A stretch of DNA of 64,000 nt from Akkermansiaceae bacterium (GTDB lineage: Bacteria > Verrucomicrobiota > Verrucomicrobiia > Verrucomicrobiales > Akkermansiaceae): positions 1-64,000 of the forward strand of contig JALZUC010000021.1 in assembly GCA_023301765.1 (NCBI GenBank), in the 5' to 3' direction. The notes beneath the pieces were generated by a model. It was not told the DNA's origin. It saw only the letters and a program-made list of their open reading frames with translations, and ran no database searches. How positions within the stretch are numbered: position 1 is the first letter of the stretch; each line of letters opens with the position of its first letter. A program made the translations under genes and the position numbers. Shown piece after piece: positions 9,839 to 18,233 of the stretch.

Positions 9839-10987
9839 CTACTGCAATATCAGACCTATCGGTTTACGGAGGCCTATACTAGTCGGTATCATTGCTAACA
9901 ATACACCGATAGTTCCGGCTAGTAAGATGATACCCGTATCGTAAAGCGGTAGCCCCAGAGAGCCAATTTCCTCAAAGCCAAGCTCGGCTAAATACGTATC
10001 GCTAGATTGGTAAATTAACCTCCATACAAAAAATGCTGACACCAGCCCGAATAATACCAACAAGAAGTTTTCAAAAAATGCGTGGAGTTGCAGGATGATA
10101 GCCGGTGTCCCGAAGCTCCTTAGTAGTGCTAGTAGATAGGACTCCTGCCTATACTCAAGCCATGAAATACTACCTAACGTGCAAGACAGTATCACGCCAC
10201 AACCAATCAAGACTCCAGCTCGGGCAAGCTGCTGAAATCTAGTTACTTTTTCCAAATTCTTGATGACCTCCAAAGACGATACAATTTTGATTTTACGGTT
10301 CTCAGCATCGTGATAAGCTGACATTTGCTCAATATAGTCCTCAACTTCTTCCAGAGAAGACAGGTTTGCTATCGTGTAATTAACAAATCCTTTCCTCAGA
10401 TAGACTTCCATAAACTCCTGAGGAATGGCAATAGCCCTGTCCATAGACAAATTCTGACTAATCCAATCAGGCATTTCTCTAGGGTAAGAAACTGTATTTC
10501 GGTCAAGCACGCGAATCCGTTCAACAGCTCCTAAACTCAGGTTACCGTTTGATAAAAACCAAATTTTTGCAGGCTCACTCAGACTCTCATTGGTCCGAAA
10601 CTCAGGTTCAGCCTCACCATACACAATGATTGGTATGGACTTCGCATTTTTCCAAAATGCCGAAAGCAAAGGCTGTTTGATATGCCTTACTTTATCAGCA
10701 CCATACCTTTGCTTCCAAATTTGCTCCTCTTCATGAGTCCTCCCCAGCACAGTAGCGGCCTCGTTATTAGATACTATTTCGCTACTAAAGACGCGATAGA
10801 TCGAATTTTTTTCTAACTGTGATTTCAGTTCTCTTTCAATTTCAGCATATAGCGTGAGGATCATTGTAGCTAGCAGCCCCAATAACATCGGTACTAAGAC
10901 CTTACTAACAGGCGATACAGGATACTCACACCAACGTTTGAAGGTGTTCTTCCACAGGTAAAAAGGTATTGAAATCCAAGATGTCAT
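9839..10987 (-). CDS. FtsX-like ABC transporter permease
   Basis: Last gene of a four-gene export operon. An N-terminal membrane segment (KVLVPMLLGLLATMILTL) is followed by a periplasmic domain of about 190 residues and then three membrane segments (GVLIGCGVILSCTLG, LLVLFGLVSAFFVW, GIILLAGTIGVLLAMIP), the FtsX/MacB-type layout. The open frame extends to 11026, which would overlap the ATPase gene by 101 bases; I prefer the ATG at 10987, which still overlaps by 62. Together with the ATPase it should form a MacB- or LolCDE-type mechanotransmission exporter rather than a classical importer. The substrate is unknown. Confidence 0.78.
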   Translation of the reverse strand: MTSWISIPFYLWKNTFKRWCEYPVSPVSKVLVPMLLGLLATMILTLYAEIERELKSQLEKNSIYRVFSSEIVSNNEAATVLGRTHEEEQIWKQRYGADKVRHIKQPLLSAFWKNAKSIPIIVYGEAEPEFRTNESLSEPAKIWFLSNGNLSLGAVERIRVLDRNTVSYPREMPDWISQNLSMDRAIAIPQEFMEVYLRKGFVNYTIANLSSLEEVEDYIEQMSAYHDAENRKIKIVSSLEVIKNLEKVTRFQQLARAGVLIGCGVILSCTLGSISWLEYRQESYLLALLRSFGTPAIILQLHAFFENFLLVLFGLVSAFFVWRLIYQSSDTYLAELGFEEIGSLGLPLYDTGIILLAGTIGVLLAMIPTSIGLRKPIGLILQ

Positions 10988-11576
10988 TAGAAATAGAGTC
11001 CAGACGGTGATCGTGGGAAGCAACAAGGCAAGTTGTCCCCTGAGATACAGACTTTCTAATTGCTTTGCAAATAATATCCGTATTCAAATCATCCAAACCT
11101 GATGTCGGTTCATCCAATAAGAGTAATGATGGGCTCTTAGCTAAAGCACGGGCAATACTCGCCCTTTGTTGCTGACCACCAGAAAGCTGCTGTGGCATTT
11201 TTTTTGCGTATTTAGTAATACCCAATAAATCTAACCAGTATTTTGCATCGCCCTTGCTTCGGCCAGCCATATCCAGAGATAAAGCAATATTACGCTCAAT
11301 ACTCGCAAGAGGTAAAAGATTAATCTGCTGAAAAACAAAGCCCACCTCAACTTGAAGAAAACGTGGAGACCCCACTGCGTAGGGTGAATCTGTTTTTATT
11401 GTTCCTGAAGCAGGAGGAAGTAGCCCTGCAGCAAGTCTTAGTAAAGTGCTCTTACCACAGCCAGAGAACCCTTTAATCAGTGTAATTCCAGAGTCTGCTG
11501 AGAAATCAAGCCCATCAAAAACAAACTCCTTCGCACCTGGGTAGCGAAATTTTAGTTGTTCGATCTCAATTTTCAT
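10926..11576 (-). CDS. ABC transporter ATP-binding protein (LolD/MacB-type)
   Basis: A 216-residue ATPase with all ABC motifs: Walker A GFSGCGKST (about 37-45), Q-loop VFQQINLLPLASIERN, signature LSGGQQQRASIARAL, Walker B LLLLDEPTSGLDD and switch His in VASHDHR. The short length and the LLPLASIERNIALSL segment match ATPases that work with FtsX-type permeases. Its start overlaps the end of the adaptor gene by 11 bases and its end overlaps the permease start, indicating translational coupling in the operon. Confidence 0.92.
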   Translation of the reverse strand: MKIEIEQLKFRYPGAKEFVFDGLDFSADSGITLIKGFSGCGKSTLLRLAAGLLPPASGTIKTDSPYAVGSPRFLQVEVGFVFQQINLLPLASIERNIALSLDMAGRSKGDAKYWLDLLGITKYAKKMPQQLSGGQQQRASIARALAKSPSLLLLDEPTSGLDDLNTDIICKAIRKSVSQGTTCLVASHDHRLDSISNDILDFNTFLPVEEHLQTLV

Positions 11577-12708
11577 CAGAGCTTTTAATCAAAATTGTTT
11601 GTGGTCCAACTTGTAACACAGTGCTCTTAGGCCATAGGTGCTTCACGAGTCCTGACCAGCCATACTGTTTGAGAATTTCCGGTGCGATGAATGCTATATT
11701 TTTTTTTTGCACCAAAGTATGCTTTTCTTGGTATTTTCGGTAAACATGCACAAAGTGGGTCTCACCACTTGAATGTTTAGCTACTCCAGCATCCAAGTTA
11801 CTCAGTTTGAAAATAGAGTTATACTTGATACCAGATCCCGTCTCAATTTCCTCAATACGATCAAATGTCCCCTCAATTAATTGACCAGTTTGAGAATCTT
11901 GTAAGAGAACCATGAGGTTTTCTGGTTTAGCCCCCCGAGTATAGGAATTAGTGAATTTAACGACCACTTCATAATGCTTTTCATCAACAAGAGTAGCGAT
12001 TGTCGTATTATTCAATATCCATGCCGGATCGTCCTCACTTTCGAGTTTTGCGATTTCTTCATTAACTAATTCAGAAAGTTGTAGTTTACCATCAAAGGCT
12101 GCCCTCACAATAGAACGCCTCTCAAGTAGCTCGAATCTCTTACGTTTACGCTTTAGATCCAATAATCCTTCGGATTCGAACAGCTCAAATTCTTTTTTAA
12201 CATTTTCAGGATCAATTTGAGATTCGATACGCTGAATTTTTTTATCGATATCAAGCAAACCGTGCTGAATTCGCCCTTCAAGCCCTCCGATATTTTCACC
12301 ACGTTCTAAAAAGCTCTGTAATTCTTGTTTTTTGGACTTCAGTCCATCTAGTGACAATTTCTGTTTCTCTATTACATCGGCACCATTCCAGCGTTCCTCT
12401 CTTAATTTGATCTTGAATTTCTCCTCCTCTAACTTGAGTGCTTTACGTTCGAGCTGAAGTTCCTCCGGATCAATTGTAAGCCAATGCTCGTCTTTTTTAA
12501 GCATTTGCCCATCTTTAGCATGAATGGCAATAAATTTGGCTGAGTCTACCTTAATACTATCATAGTTCCGGGGGCGTATAGCCCCATCCTCAAGACCTAA
12601 CCAAATACGATTCGTTTTAGGGAAATCTGATAGATTCATACCCTTGTTATCTGCCCATACAGAAAACGGAATGACGAAACACAGTAATAATGTAATCTTT
12701 GATAGCAT
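11566..12708 (-). CDS. Periplasmic adaptor (HlyD/MacA-like) of the ABC exporter
   Basis: An exported protein with signal peptide MLSKITLLLCFVIPFSVWA. The first ATG of the frame is at 12735, overlapping the upstream stop; the ATG at 12708 starts exactly at the signal peptide and is preferred. After a short lipoyl-like strand region (SAKFIAIHAKDGQMLKKDE) comes a long charged coiled coil (about residues 80-200, LKLEEEKFKIKLREER onward), then a returning region with VRAAFDGKLQLSELV. This is the membrane-fusion layout that bridges inner and outer membrane in tripartite pumps. Sequence similarity to MacA itself is weak, so the assignment rests on architecture and on position between the outer-membrane and ATPase genes. 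Confidence 0.75.
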   Translation of the reverse strand: MLSKITLLLCFVIPFSVWADNKGMNLSDFPKTNRIWLGLEDGAIRPRNYDSIKVDSAKFIAIHAKDGQMLKKDEHWLTIDPEELQLERKALKLEEEKFKIKLREERWNGADVIEKQKLSLDGLKSKKQELQSFLERGENIGGLEGRIQHGLLDIDKKIQRIESQIDPENVKKEFELFESEGLLDLKRKRKRFELLERRSIVRAAFDGKLQLSELVNEEIAKLESEDDPAWILNNTTIATLVDEKHYEVVVKFTNSYTRGAKPENLMVLLQDSQTGQLIEGTFDRIEEIETGSGIKYNSIFKLSNLDAGVAKHSSGETHFVHVYRKYQEKHTLVQKKNIAFIAPEILKQYGWSGLVKHLWPKSTVLQVGPQTILIKSSDEN

Positions 12709-12709
12709 C

Positions 12710-13999
12710 TTAGTTCTTATTCCAATAAACGTCATCCCAAAGCCAAAACTGAATGTCTAGTCGGGTAATTTGATCATCAAGATTTTGTTTTCTCTCTTCA
12801 AGTAGTTGAAATTCTTCATATTCCTTAAGAACTGTATCTAATGCGCCCTTATGCGTTTTCTTTTTAAGATAAATTATTCTCTGCGTCAGCTTATTTTTTT
12901 CTACCTGCAAGTGACTATACGATTGTTTAATTAACTCCAATCTTTGGATTTCACTCTCCATAGAAATTTTCAACTGATCTCTTATATAGTTTGCTCTTAC
13001 CTTCGCCGACTGTAAATTTTTACTCCCAAGTATATCAGTCAAATCAATTGTCTTCGATAAGCTAGTAAATAAAAAGAAATCATCAGCCGTCAAACCCGTA
13101 TCATTATTCTCATCACTTGAAAAAATTAGCGGACTACTAAGCCCTTGAGACCAGTTGGGCAGCTGACCTAATTTTACATTCAGTACGCTAAGTGCTGCAG
13201 ATTCAAGTTGTAAAGTTTGAAGCTTCAAGCCTAGTTTCCCGAATTTCTCGCCAAATTTGAGGGTTTTATACCCTTTTTTATAAGAGACCGTTGGAATTTC
13301 CCCATGGGGTTGCCAATGACGGCCTGAGGTGTTCAAAAGGCGGTTCAGAGCTAAACGCCTATGACCACGAGTTCGTGTAATTAGCCTTTGCTCTTGTTCT
13401 AGCGAAGCAATTTTACCAGAGAGCTCTTCTATCGACGCTTTATCTATCAACTTTTTATTCTCTACAAGCTTCTGATACCGCTCATTCAGTAGCCTTTCTT
13501 CTAAAAAATTTGTATATAACTGTGTATATAACTGTCTACGTGTTAATTCATATGTCCATTCTGCTTGTAGAGACTGGAGCGCTAACGCATACGATCGTGT
13601 ATAAAACCTAAGTGGGTTTGGTATATTAAAAGAGGCTAGAACTCTTGTATCAATATCATCAGTATTAAGAACAGCTAAGCCACTTAAACTTTGACTAAGG
13701 CCCACAATCCCTTGAATTTTTGGAATCAACGCTAACCACTGATCTTTACGCTGTTTTTTAGCGTTTGCTATTTGATCACGCGCTCGTTGCAGTGTGATGT
13801 TTTCCTTCTCTAATATAGCAATAGACTCAGACCAGGAAATTCTATCTCTCTTCTTAAGGGAATATGATTTCTGTAGCAATTCTAACGTAACAGATTGTGT
13901 TTTATCATGCTCTACTAGCCGATTCCCCAAACGCTCTTCTACACAACTGGTGGAGCAGCAGAATATTAAAAATGCTACCATGTAGAATGTTCGGAACAT
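12710..13999 (-). CDS. TolC-like outer-membrane lipoprotein of the ABC exporter
   Basis: A 429-residue protein with a lipoprotein signal ending in STSC (Cys19). Much of it is long alpha-helix with heptad character, split into two halves (about 55-225 and 235-420), as in TolC/OMF proteins. IPNPLRFYTRSYALALQSLQ and a C-terminal coil rich in K/E/Q support this. The family forms the outer-membrane channel of tripartite pumps. It is the first gene of the operon and the adaptor start follows its stop immediately. The beta-barrel part is hard to see, so an unusual or shortened OMF is possible. Confidence 0.7.
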   Translation of the reverse strand: MFRTFYMVAFLIFCCSTSCVEERLGNRLVEHDKTQSVTLELLQKSYSLKKRDRISWSESIAILEKENITLQRARDQIANAKKQRKDQWLALIPKIQGIVGLSQSLSGLAVLNTDDIDTRVLASFNIPNPLRFYTRSYALALQSLQAEWTYELTRRQLYTQLYTNFLEERLLNERYQKLVENKKLIDKASIEELSGKIASLEQEQRLITRTRGHRRLALNRLLNTSGRHWQPHGEIPTVSYKKGYKTLKFGEKFGKLGLKLQTLQLESAALSVLNVKLGQLPNWSQGLSSPLIFSSDENNDTGLTADDFFLFTSLSKTIDLTDILGSKNLQSAKVRANYIRDQLKISMESEIQRLELIKQSYSHLQVEKNKLTQRIIYLKKKTHKGALDTVLKEYEEFQLLEERKQNLDDQITRLDIQFWLWDDVYWNKN

Positions 14000-14089
14000 A
14001 ATTAATTCGCCTCACACATGTAAACTGTGACATACTCTTCACCCATAATTCTTAGTTAAACACGAGTGAAGAGGTAAATATCTTACATC

Positions 14090-15190
14090 CTAGTCCGACC
14101 TCGTGATGAACGTTCCTGATACCTGTCCAACATCTGTCGTCCCATCATCTACTGTGCCTATATAAGATCCAGTATTTTCAGAGGTAAATTGTAATTCATA
14201 GCTCCCGTCAAATGTATTACCACCGAGACTTAAGACCATAGTTGCATTATCAGTTCCGGGAATTCTTCTCCAAGTATAACCAACACTCTCACCTCCTGTC
14301 AGTGTAAGATCAGAGTTAGCACCAACTCTCTGCAGACCGCTGCCAACTTCATCAATATTTGGATTATTTATATTATCAAAAGTGAAATCACTACTGAACT
14401 GGACTCTAAAATCATCAGCTGGATTTGGTGCGCCGTTAGTAAAAAACACGAGTAACCCGTTCAAACTTTCTGGAACAATAGCACTTGGTCGGTTGGGATC
14501 AACCTCTGGATTGAAATTAAACGGAACTGATCCTCCACCAGCCAAAGTAAACGCAGGGCTTATTGGAAGTGTAGTATCTAAATTAGGGAAATTTGAACCT
14601 ACGATAGACAGAACAATACTGCTCACCGACACCGTTATTCCCCCGTTATTATTAAAAGTGATATCCATTTGGACACTGGGGTTTGTAGCTGGACTTGTAA
14701 TTAAAGCTGTACCTGAATCAGAGTGGAAATAATAAGTAAATGACTGGTTTGCGGCGTTAAATATTCCTGTCTGATTGAGGTTGTTGGATGAGACACCAGT
14801 CAAAGTAATCACCCCGCTATTTTCATTAACTGCCTGATACGTGTAAGTACGATCAGACAAAGCATCAGGAAAAGAAATATCAGACATATCTCCATTAATG
14901 TTCTGAAATTGTTGAAGATTAATTGCTGGCGGGCTATATACAAAACTACCAGTTTCTGTTTCCCCATTGGTGAGAGCTGGTGAGGTCCCTGTATTTCTAC
15001 TGAAAGAAAAAGCTACACCTCCTGGCAGAGTAATAATAGTTCCATCTAAGGTTTTGGGGCGTGTTGTATCTGGCGTATCATCACCATCACCACCACCACC
15101 TCCTCCTCCACAACTGGTAAGAGCAAGTGAACAAATTAAAGGTAGTGAGAGGGCTGTAAAAGATGTCTTAAGAGAATATAATATTTTCAT
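14090..15190 (-). CDS. Hypothetical lipoprotein with poly-Gly linker
   Basis: No known function. The ATG at 15190 gives a lipoprotein signal ending LALTSC followed by seven Gly and an acidic linker (DGDDTPDTTRP); the frame stays open up to 15232 but those 14 extra residues precede the signal. The mature part (about 330 residues) is rich in Thr, Ser, Asn and Gly with alternating beta patterns such as TYTYQAVNENSGVITLTG and GSYELQFTSENTGSYIGTV, suggesting a repeated beta-sandwich exposed on the surface. It is monocistronic, with 90 bases to the efflux operon downstream. Confidence 0.75.
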   Translation of the reverse strand: MKILYSLKTSFTALSLPLICSLALTSCGGGGGGGDGDDTPDTTRPKTLDGTIITLPGGVAFSFSRNTGTSPALTNGETETGSFVYSPPAINLQQFQNINGDMSDISFPDALSDRTYTYQAVNENSGVITLTGVSSNNLNQTGIFNAANQSFTYYFHSDSGTALITSPATNPSVQMDITFNNNGGITVSVSSIVLSIVGSNFPNLDTTLPISPAFTLAGGGSVPFNFNPEVDPNRPSAIVPESLNGLLVFFTNGAPNPADDFRVQFSSDFTFDNINNPNIDEVGSGLQRVGANSDLTLTGGESVGYTWRRIPGTDNATMVLSLGGNTFDGSYELQFTSENTGSYIGTVDDGTTDVGQVSGTFITRSD

Positions 15191-15232
15191 CAATAAATAA
15201 GTGCTATGTGAGTGCTGCGAAAGTGAATACAT

Positions 15233-15893
15233 TTTCTGATACCTTGTCCATAAAAAACTATTAGGGAAGAATCCAGGATCACCCAGCTAGGAAGAGGCGA
15301 TGGGTGTAGTAAACCTAATTGGCTATTGCCTTTACTCTTTTCACGATAATTATTGGCCTTCGTATCTAGTTTGACCAGGTTATGATTACGCATCTTAAAA
15401 TAGCAAATTTCTTCACCCCATTTGCGTGTCTGACTTATTAAAGATCATAGCTTTACAGCGTATGCCTATTTAATATCCAATGATTACTATTTAAATGCTC
15501 CAGTATAGACAAATGAGGCCGCTAAAACCCACCCCCTTTGCTCTATCATATAACAAACGTGACCGGCCATCACCAGAAAACAGGGCATCACAATTACAGC
15601 TTAACTTATAAGGTTCCTAGGCCTAACCACCAGCCCCATGGTAACTCAGTCAACTTTCAAATACCTAGGTCATCAAAATCATGATAAAGGCTCGACTTAC
15701 AAGCATCTGGATAAGCTTGAGAAAAGGTAATCTATAGACTAAATATACATGCGCAAACTGAGCAGGTTTCGAAATAGAAAAATTCAGCCCTAAAATAAAA
15801 AAATAAGACTAGAGCAAAAAAATCATTGCCAAATTCAAAAACTTCGTTCACTAAACACACGTCGTTAGCAGCACCTCAGTTGCTACATCCAGT
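15233..15893. other. Gene-free stretch between lipoprotein gene and tRNA-Val
   Basis: About 660 bases of stop-rich sequence with several A-runs near 15775-15830. A minus-strand frame at 15190-15393 shows no protein-like features. The leader and promoter of tRNA-Val must be near the right end, but I could not pick a convincing promoter. Confidence 0.5.
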
Positions 15894-15969
15894 GCAGGAA
15901 TAGCTCAGTTGGTAGAGCATCTCGTTTACACCGAGGCGGTCGGGGGTTCAAGTCCCTCTTCCTGCACCA
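15894..15969 (+). tRNA. tRNA-Val (anticodon TAC)
   Basis: Full cloverleaf including encoded CCA. The acceptor GCAGGAA pairs with TTCCTGC, the D stem is GCTC/GAGC, the anticodon stem TCTCG/CGAGG encloses TTTACAC with TAC at 15927-15929, and the T arm carries GGTTCAAGT. The discriminator base is A. TAC reads GUA and, by wobble, other valine codons. Confidence 0.97.
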
Positions 15970-16974
15970 TTTATCATTGTCTTCCACAGTTTCAGGATGA
16001 TATTTCGGGTCTACACCAATGTTTGGGGATGAGGCTTTTTTTTGATAGTTGATAATGAGTTTATCCGCACTAAACGATGATTCGCAGTCGGTAGATTTCA
16101 TAGTTTCTAAAGCGGTATGCACGGCGTTGGATGAGTCTCTTTTCCTCTGTAAGCCCTCGGTAATACTGTTGTTCTTGGCGATACGTCATATACAGGCAAT
16201 CGGTTCCTTCCAGATCGAGCAATGTTCTGGGCAGTATTTTGAGCAGTTTGAGGTCCGAGTGTAGGAGTTGGTGGATATGCCGGTAAAAGACTCTGGCGTG
16301 AACTCTACATTGTTTTTAGTATGGTATTTTTGTTTTATAAGTCTTCCTAGCTAGTGCATTTGAGTATGAATGCTGGGTATTGTTCAAAGAATTACTGATG
16401 TTTTTGTTTTGATAAGGTGTTAGTCTCGAAAGTCTCTTTCGTATGGCGACGAGTCCTCCACGATAGCTTCTGAGTTGTGGTACTACGGCGCGCGCGCAGG
16501 GTAAGGAGATAAGAGTTAGATCTGCGATACTGCACCCCGATCTGATATTAAAAACGCGGTGGTTACACAGATCGTAAAGAGTGGTGCTAAAACGCTGTCT
16601 CTTATGTAGGGTGTATTCGTCGATACCAAGGTATTAGGGGCACTACAGTGAGAGTCTTTCACAGGCCTTGCGGCGAGTAAATTGTGAGTAGATACGGCTT
16701 ACAGTAGCTGGTTCCGTGCCTCTTGTTGCGAGCTATCGTGCTCGAGCAAATACCATCGTGATGGTTCTAAATCATCTATTACCTGAAAGATTTGGAGCTG
16801 TGCCTTCCTTTAATGACAACTGATAACTCGGGAAGGAAGCTGCGCAGGTAGTGTTCGGGTTCAAGGCATGACTTTAACTCGACATGAATATCGAGTCGAT
16901 TATCGTAATCGATAAGAAGAAGAAAGTCGTAACTCTTCAGACATATATATAGGTTATTAAGGATCTGGGGCATT
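15970..16974. other. Kilobase without convincing genes beside tRNA-Val
   Basis: This stretch between tRNA-Val and the alpha/beta hydrolase has only short frames in all six readings (longest about 70 codons at 16049-16264 plus strand, and 64 codons at 16779-16973 minus strand), none recognisable. Base use is uneven, with a GCGCGCGC run near 16488-16496. Position beside a tRNA would fit a decayed integrated element, but I found no integrase remnant or direct repeat of the tRNA end. It may simply be degraded non-coding DNA. Confidence 0.4.
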
Positions 16975-17034
16975 ATGGCTTTATTGCCTCATGTTCCCAA
17001 TCTTTGCTTAAGCGCCCACATCCACCTTTTTGTT

Positions 17035-17726
17035 ATGAATCCCATATGGACTTTTCTTCCTGGCCTACACGGTAACGCTGAACTGTTTTCTAAGATTCAA
17101 AATATAATATCTCCCACTCTAGACACAGAGTTTATTGAATTACCATCTGATGGAGAGCAGGACTACACGACACTAAGTACATGGTTAAATAACCATCTAC
17201 CCACTGGCCAGCCTCGTCTAATCATTGCGGAATCCTTTAGCGGCCCTCTTGCACTGCGTATAGCTAAGCAAAGACCAGAGGATATCGCTGGTATTGTTCT
17301 GGTCGCCTCTTTTTGCAGTTCACCCATTAATCCAAGCTTCGCCCTCCTGGCTCAACGCCCTCTATTTATGGTGAAACCTCCGTCTATCGCCCTGCGGCAT
17401 TTCCTAACAGGTAGTGACGCGGATGAGAATGAAGTAACAGCACTCAGAAATGCGATACACAAAACACCTGCTTCCATTCTAATAAGCAGAATAAAAGCCG
17501 TTCTAGGACTTCAAGAACAAGACATCCCATACTCACAAAAACTCCTATCCTTATCCTGCAAGCACAGCGTGACCAAATCATACCTTGGGATGCACAGCAG
17601 CGACTGGAGGCGAGCTACCCAAACGCCAAAGTTTACTGGATAGACGCCCCCCACCTCATACTACAACACCAGCCAAAACAGTGTCTCGTTAGTATTCAAC
17701 GTTTCCTTGCTAGCTTCAGTAAATAA
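17035..17726 (+). pseudogene. Frameshifted alpha/beta hydrolase
   Basis: The first frame begins MNPIWTFLPGLHGNAELF and carries the nucleophile elbow AESFSG (usual GxSxG, first Gly replaced by Ala) and IAGIVLVASFC, typical of small alpha/beta hydrolases. The frame then runs off into an unrelated tail ending at 17643. The expected C-terminal part is present in the next frame: PILILQAQRDQIIPWDAQ, then WIDAPHLILQHQP with the catalytic His, ending at 17726. The frames would join if the five-A run at 17537-17541 had one more A. So this is either a recent one-base deletion or a sequencing error. An upstream ATG at 16975 adds 20 residues but is less likely the start. Confidence 0.75.
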
Positions 17727-17798
17727 AATCCTACTCCCACTGTATATTTAATATTCTCACACGGCTTACTCTGAAGCTATGTAGAGACACTCTCGCAT

Positions 17799-18215
17799 TT
17801 ACAGTGGAGCTTGCCAGTTCCACTTAATAGGCACTTTAATATCTGCGTGAATGCTTTGATACACAGGGCAACTCAATGCAGCACTTTCCAAGATTTTGCG
17901 ATCAGGGTGCTCAGATGATAGTGGCATATCAACAACTACATCAAGGATCACAATTCTCCGAGGTTGGTTCTCTGACATGTGTTTCCCAACCTTAATTACC
18001 ATACCCTCTAGGCATAGATTTTTCCGCTCTGCAGCCATACCCATAATAGTAGCCATACAGCTACCTAATGCCGTGGCTATAAGATCGGTAGGTGAAAAGC
18101 TCTCACCCCGTCCGTTATTATCTATAGGAGCGTCTGTACTAAAAATACTACCAGATGGTCCATGAGTGTTCGAACAGTGAAGGCCGCCCTCGTAGTTTAC
18201 TTTAATTTCTATCAT
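17799..18215 (-). CDS. OsmC family protein
   Basis: A 138-residue protein of the OsmC/Ohr superfamily, which reduces organic hydroperoxides using two cysteines. The pair is visible in ALGSCMATIMG (Cys53) and LSCPVYQSIH (about Cys115). FSPTDLIATALGSC and the central helix are diagnostic. No partner such as OhrR is adjacent. The gene starts 18 bases after the stop of the kinase gene on the same strand, so it may be the tail of that operon. Confidence 0.9.
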   Translation of the reverse strand: MIEIKVNYEGGLHCSNTHGPSGSIFSTDAPIDNNGRGESFSPTDLIATALGSCMATIMGMAAERKNLCLEGMVIKVGKHMSENQPRRIVILDVVVDMPLSSEHPDRKILESAALSCPVYQSIHADIKVPIKWNWQAPL

Positions 18216-18233
18216 ATCTATTTTTTTGGTAAA

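Noticed and set aside
15883-16122. Minus-strand frame whose C-terminus contains KRDLNPRPPRCKRDALPT
   Set aside because: This is the well-known false translation of the reverse strand of a tRNA gene (tRNA-Val at 15894-15969).
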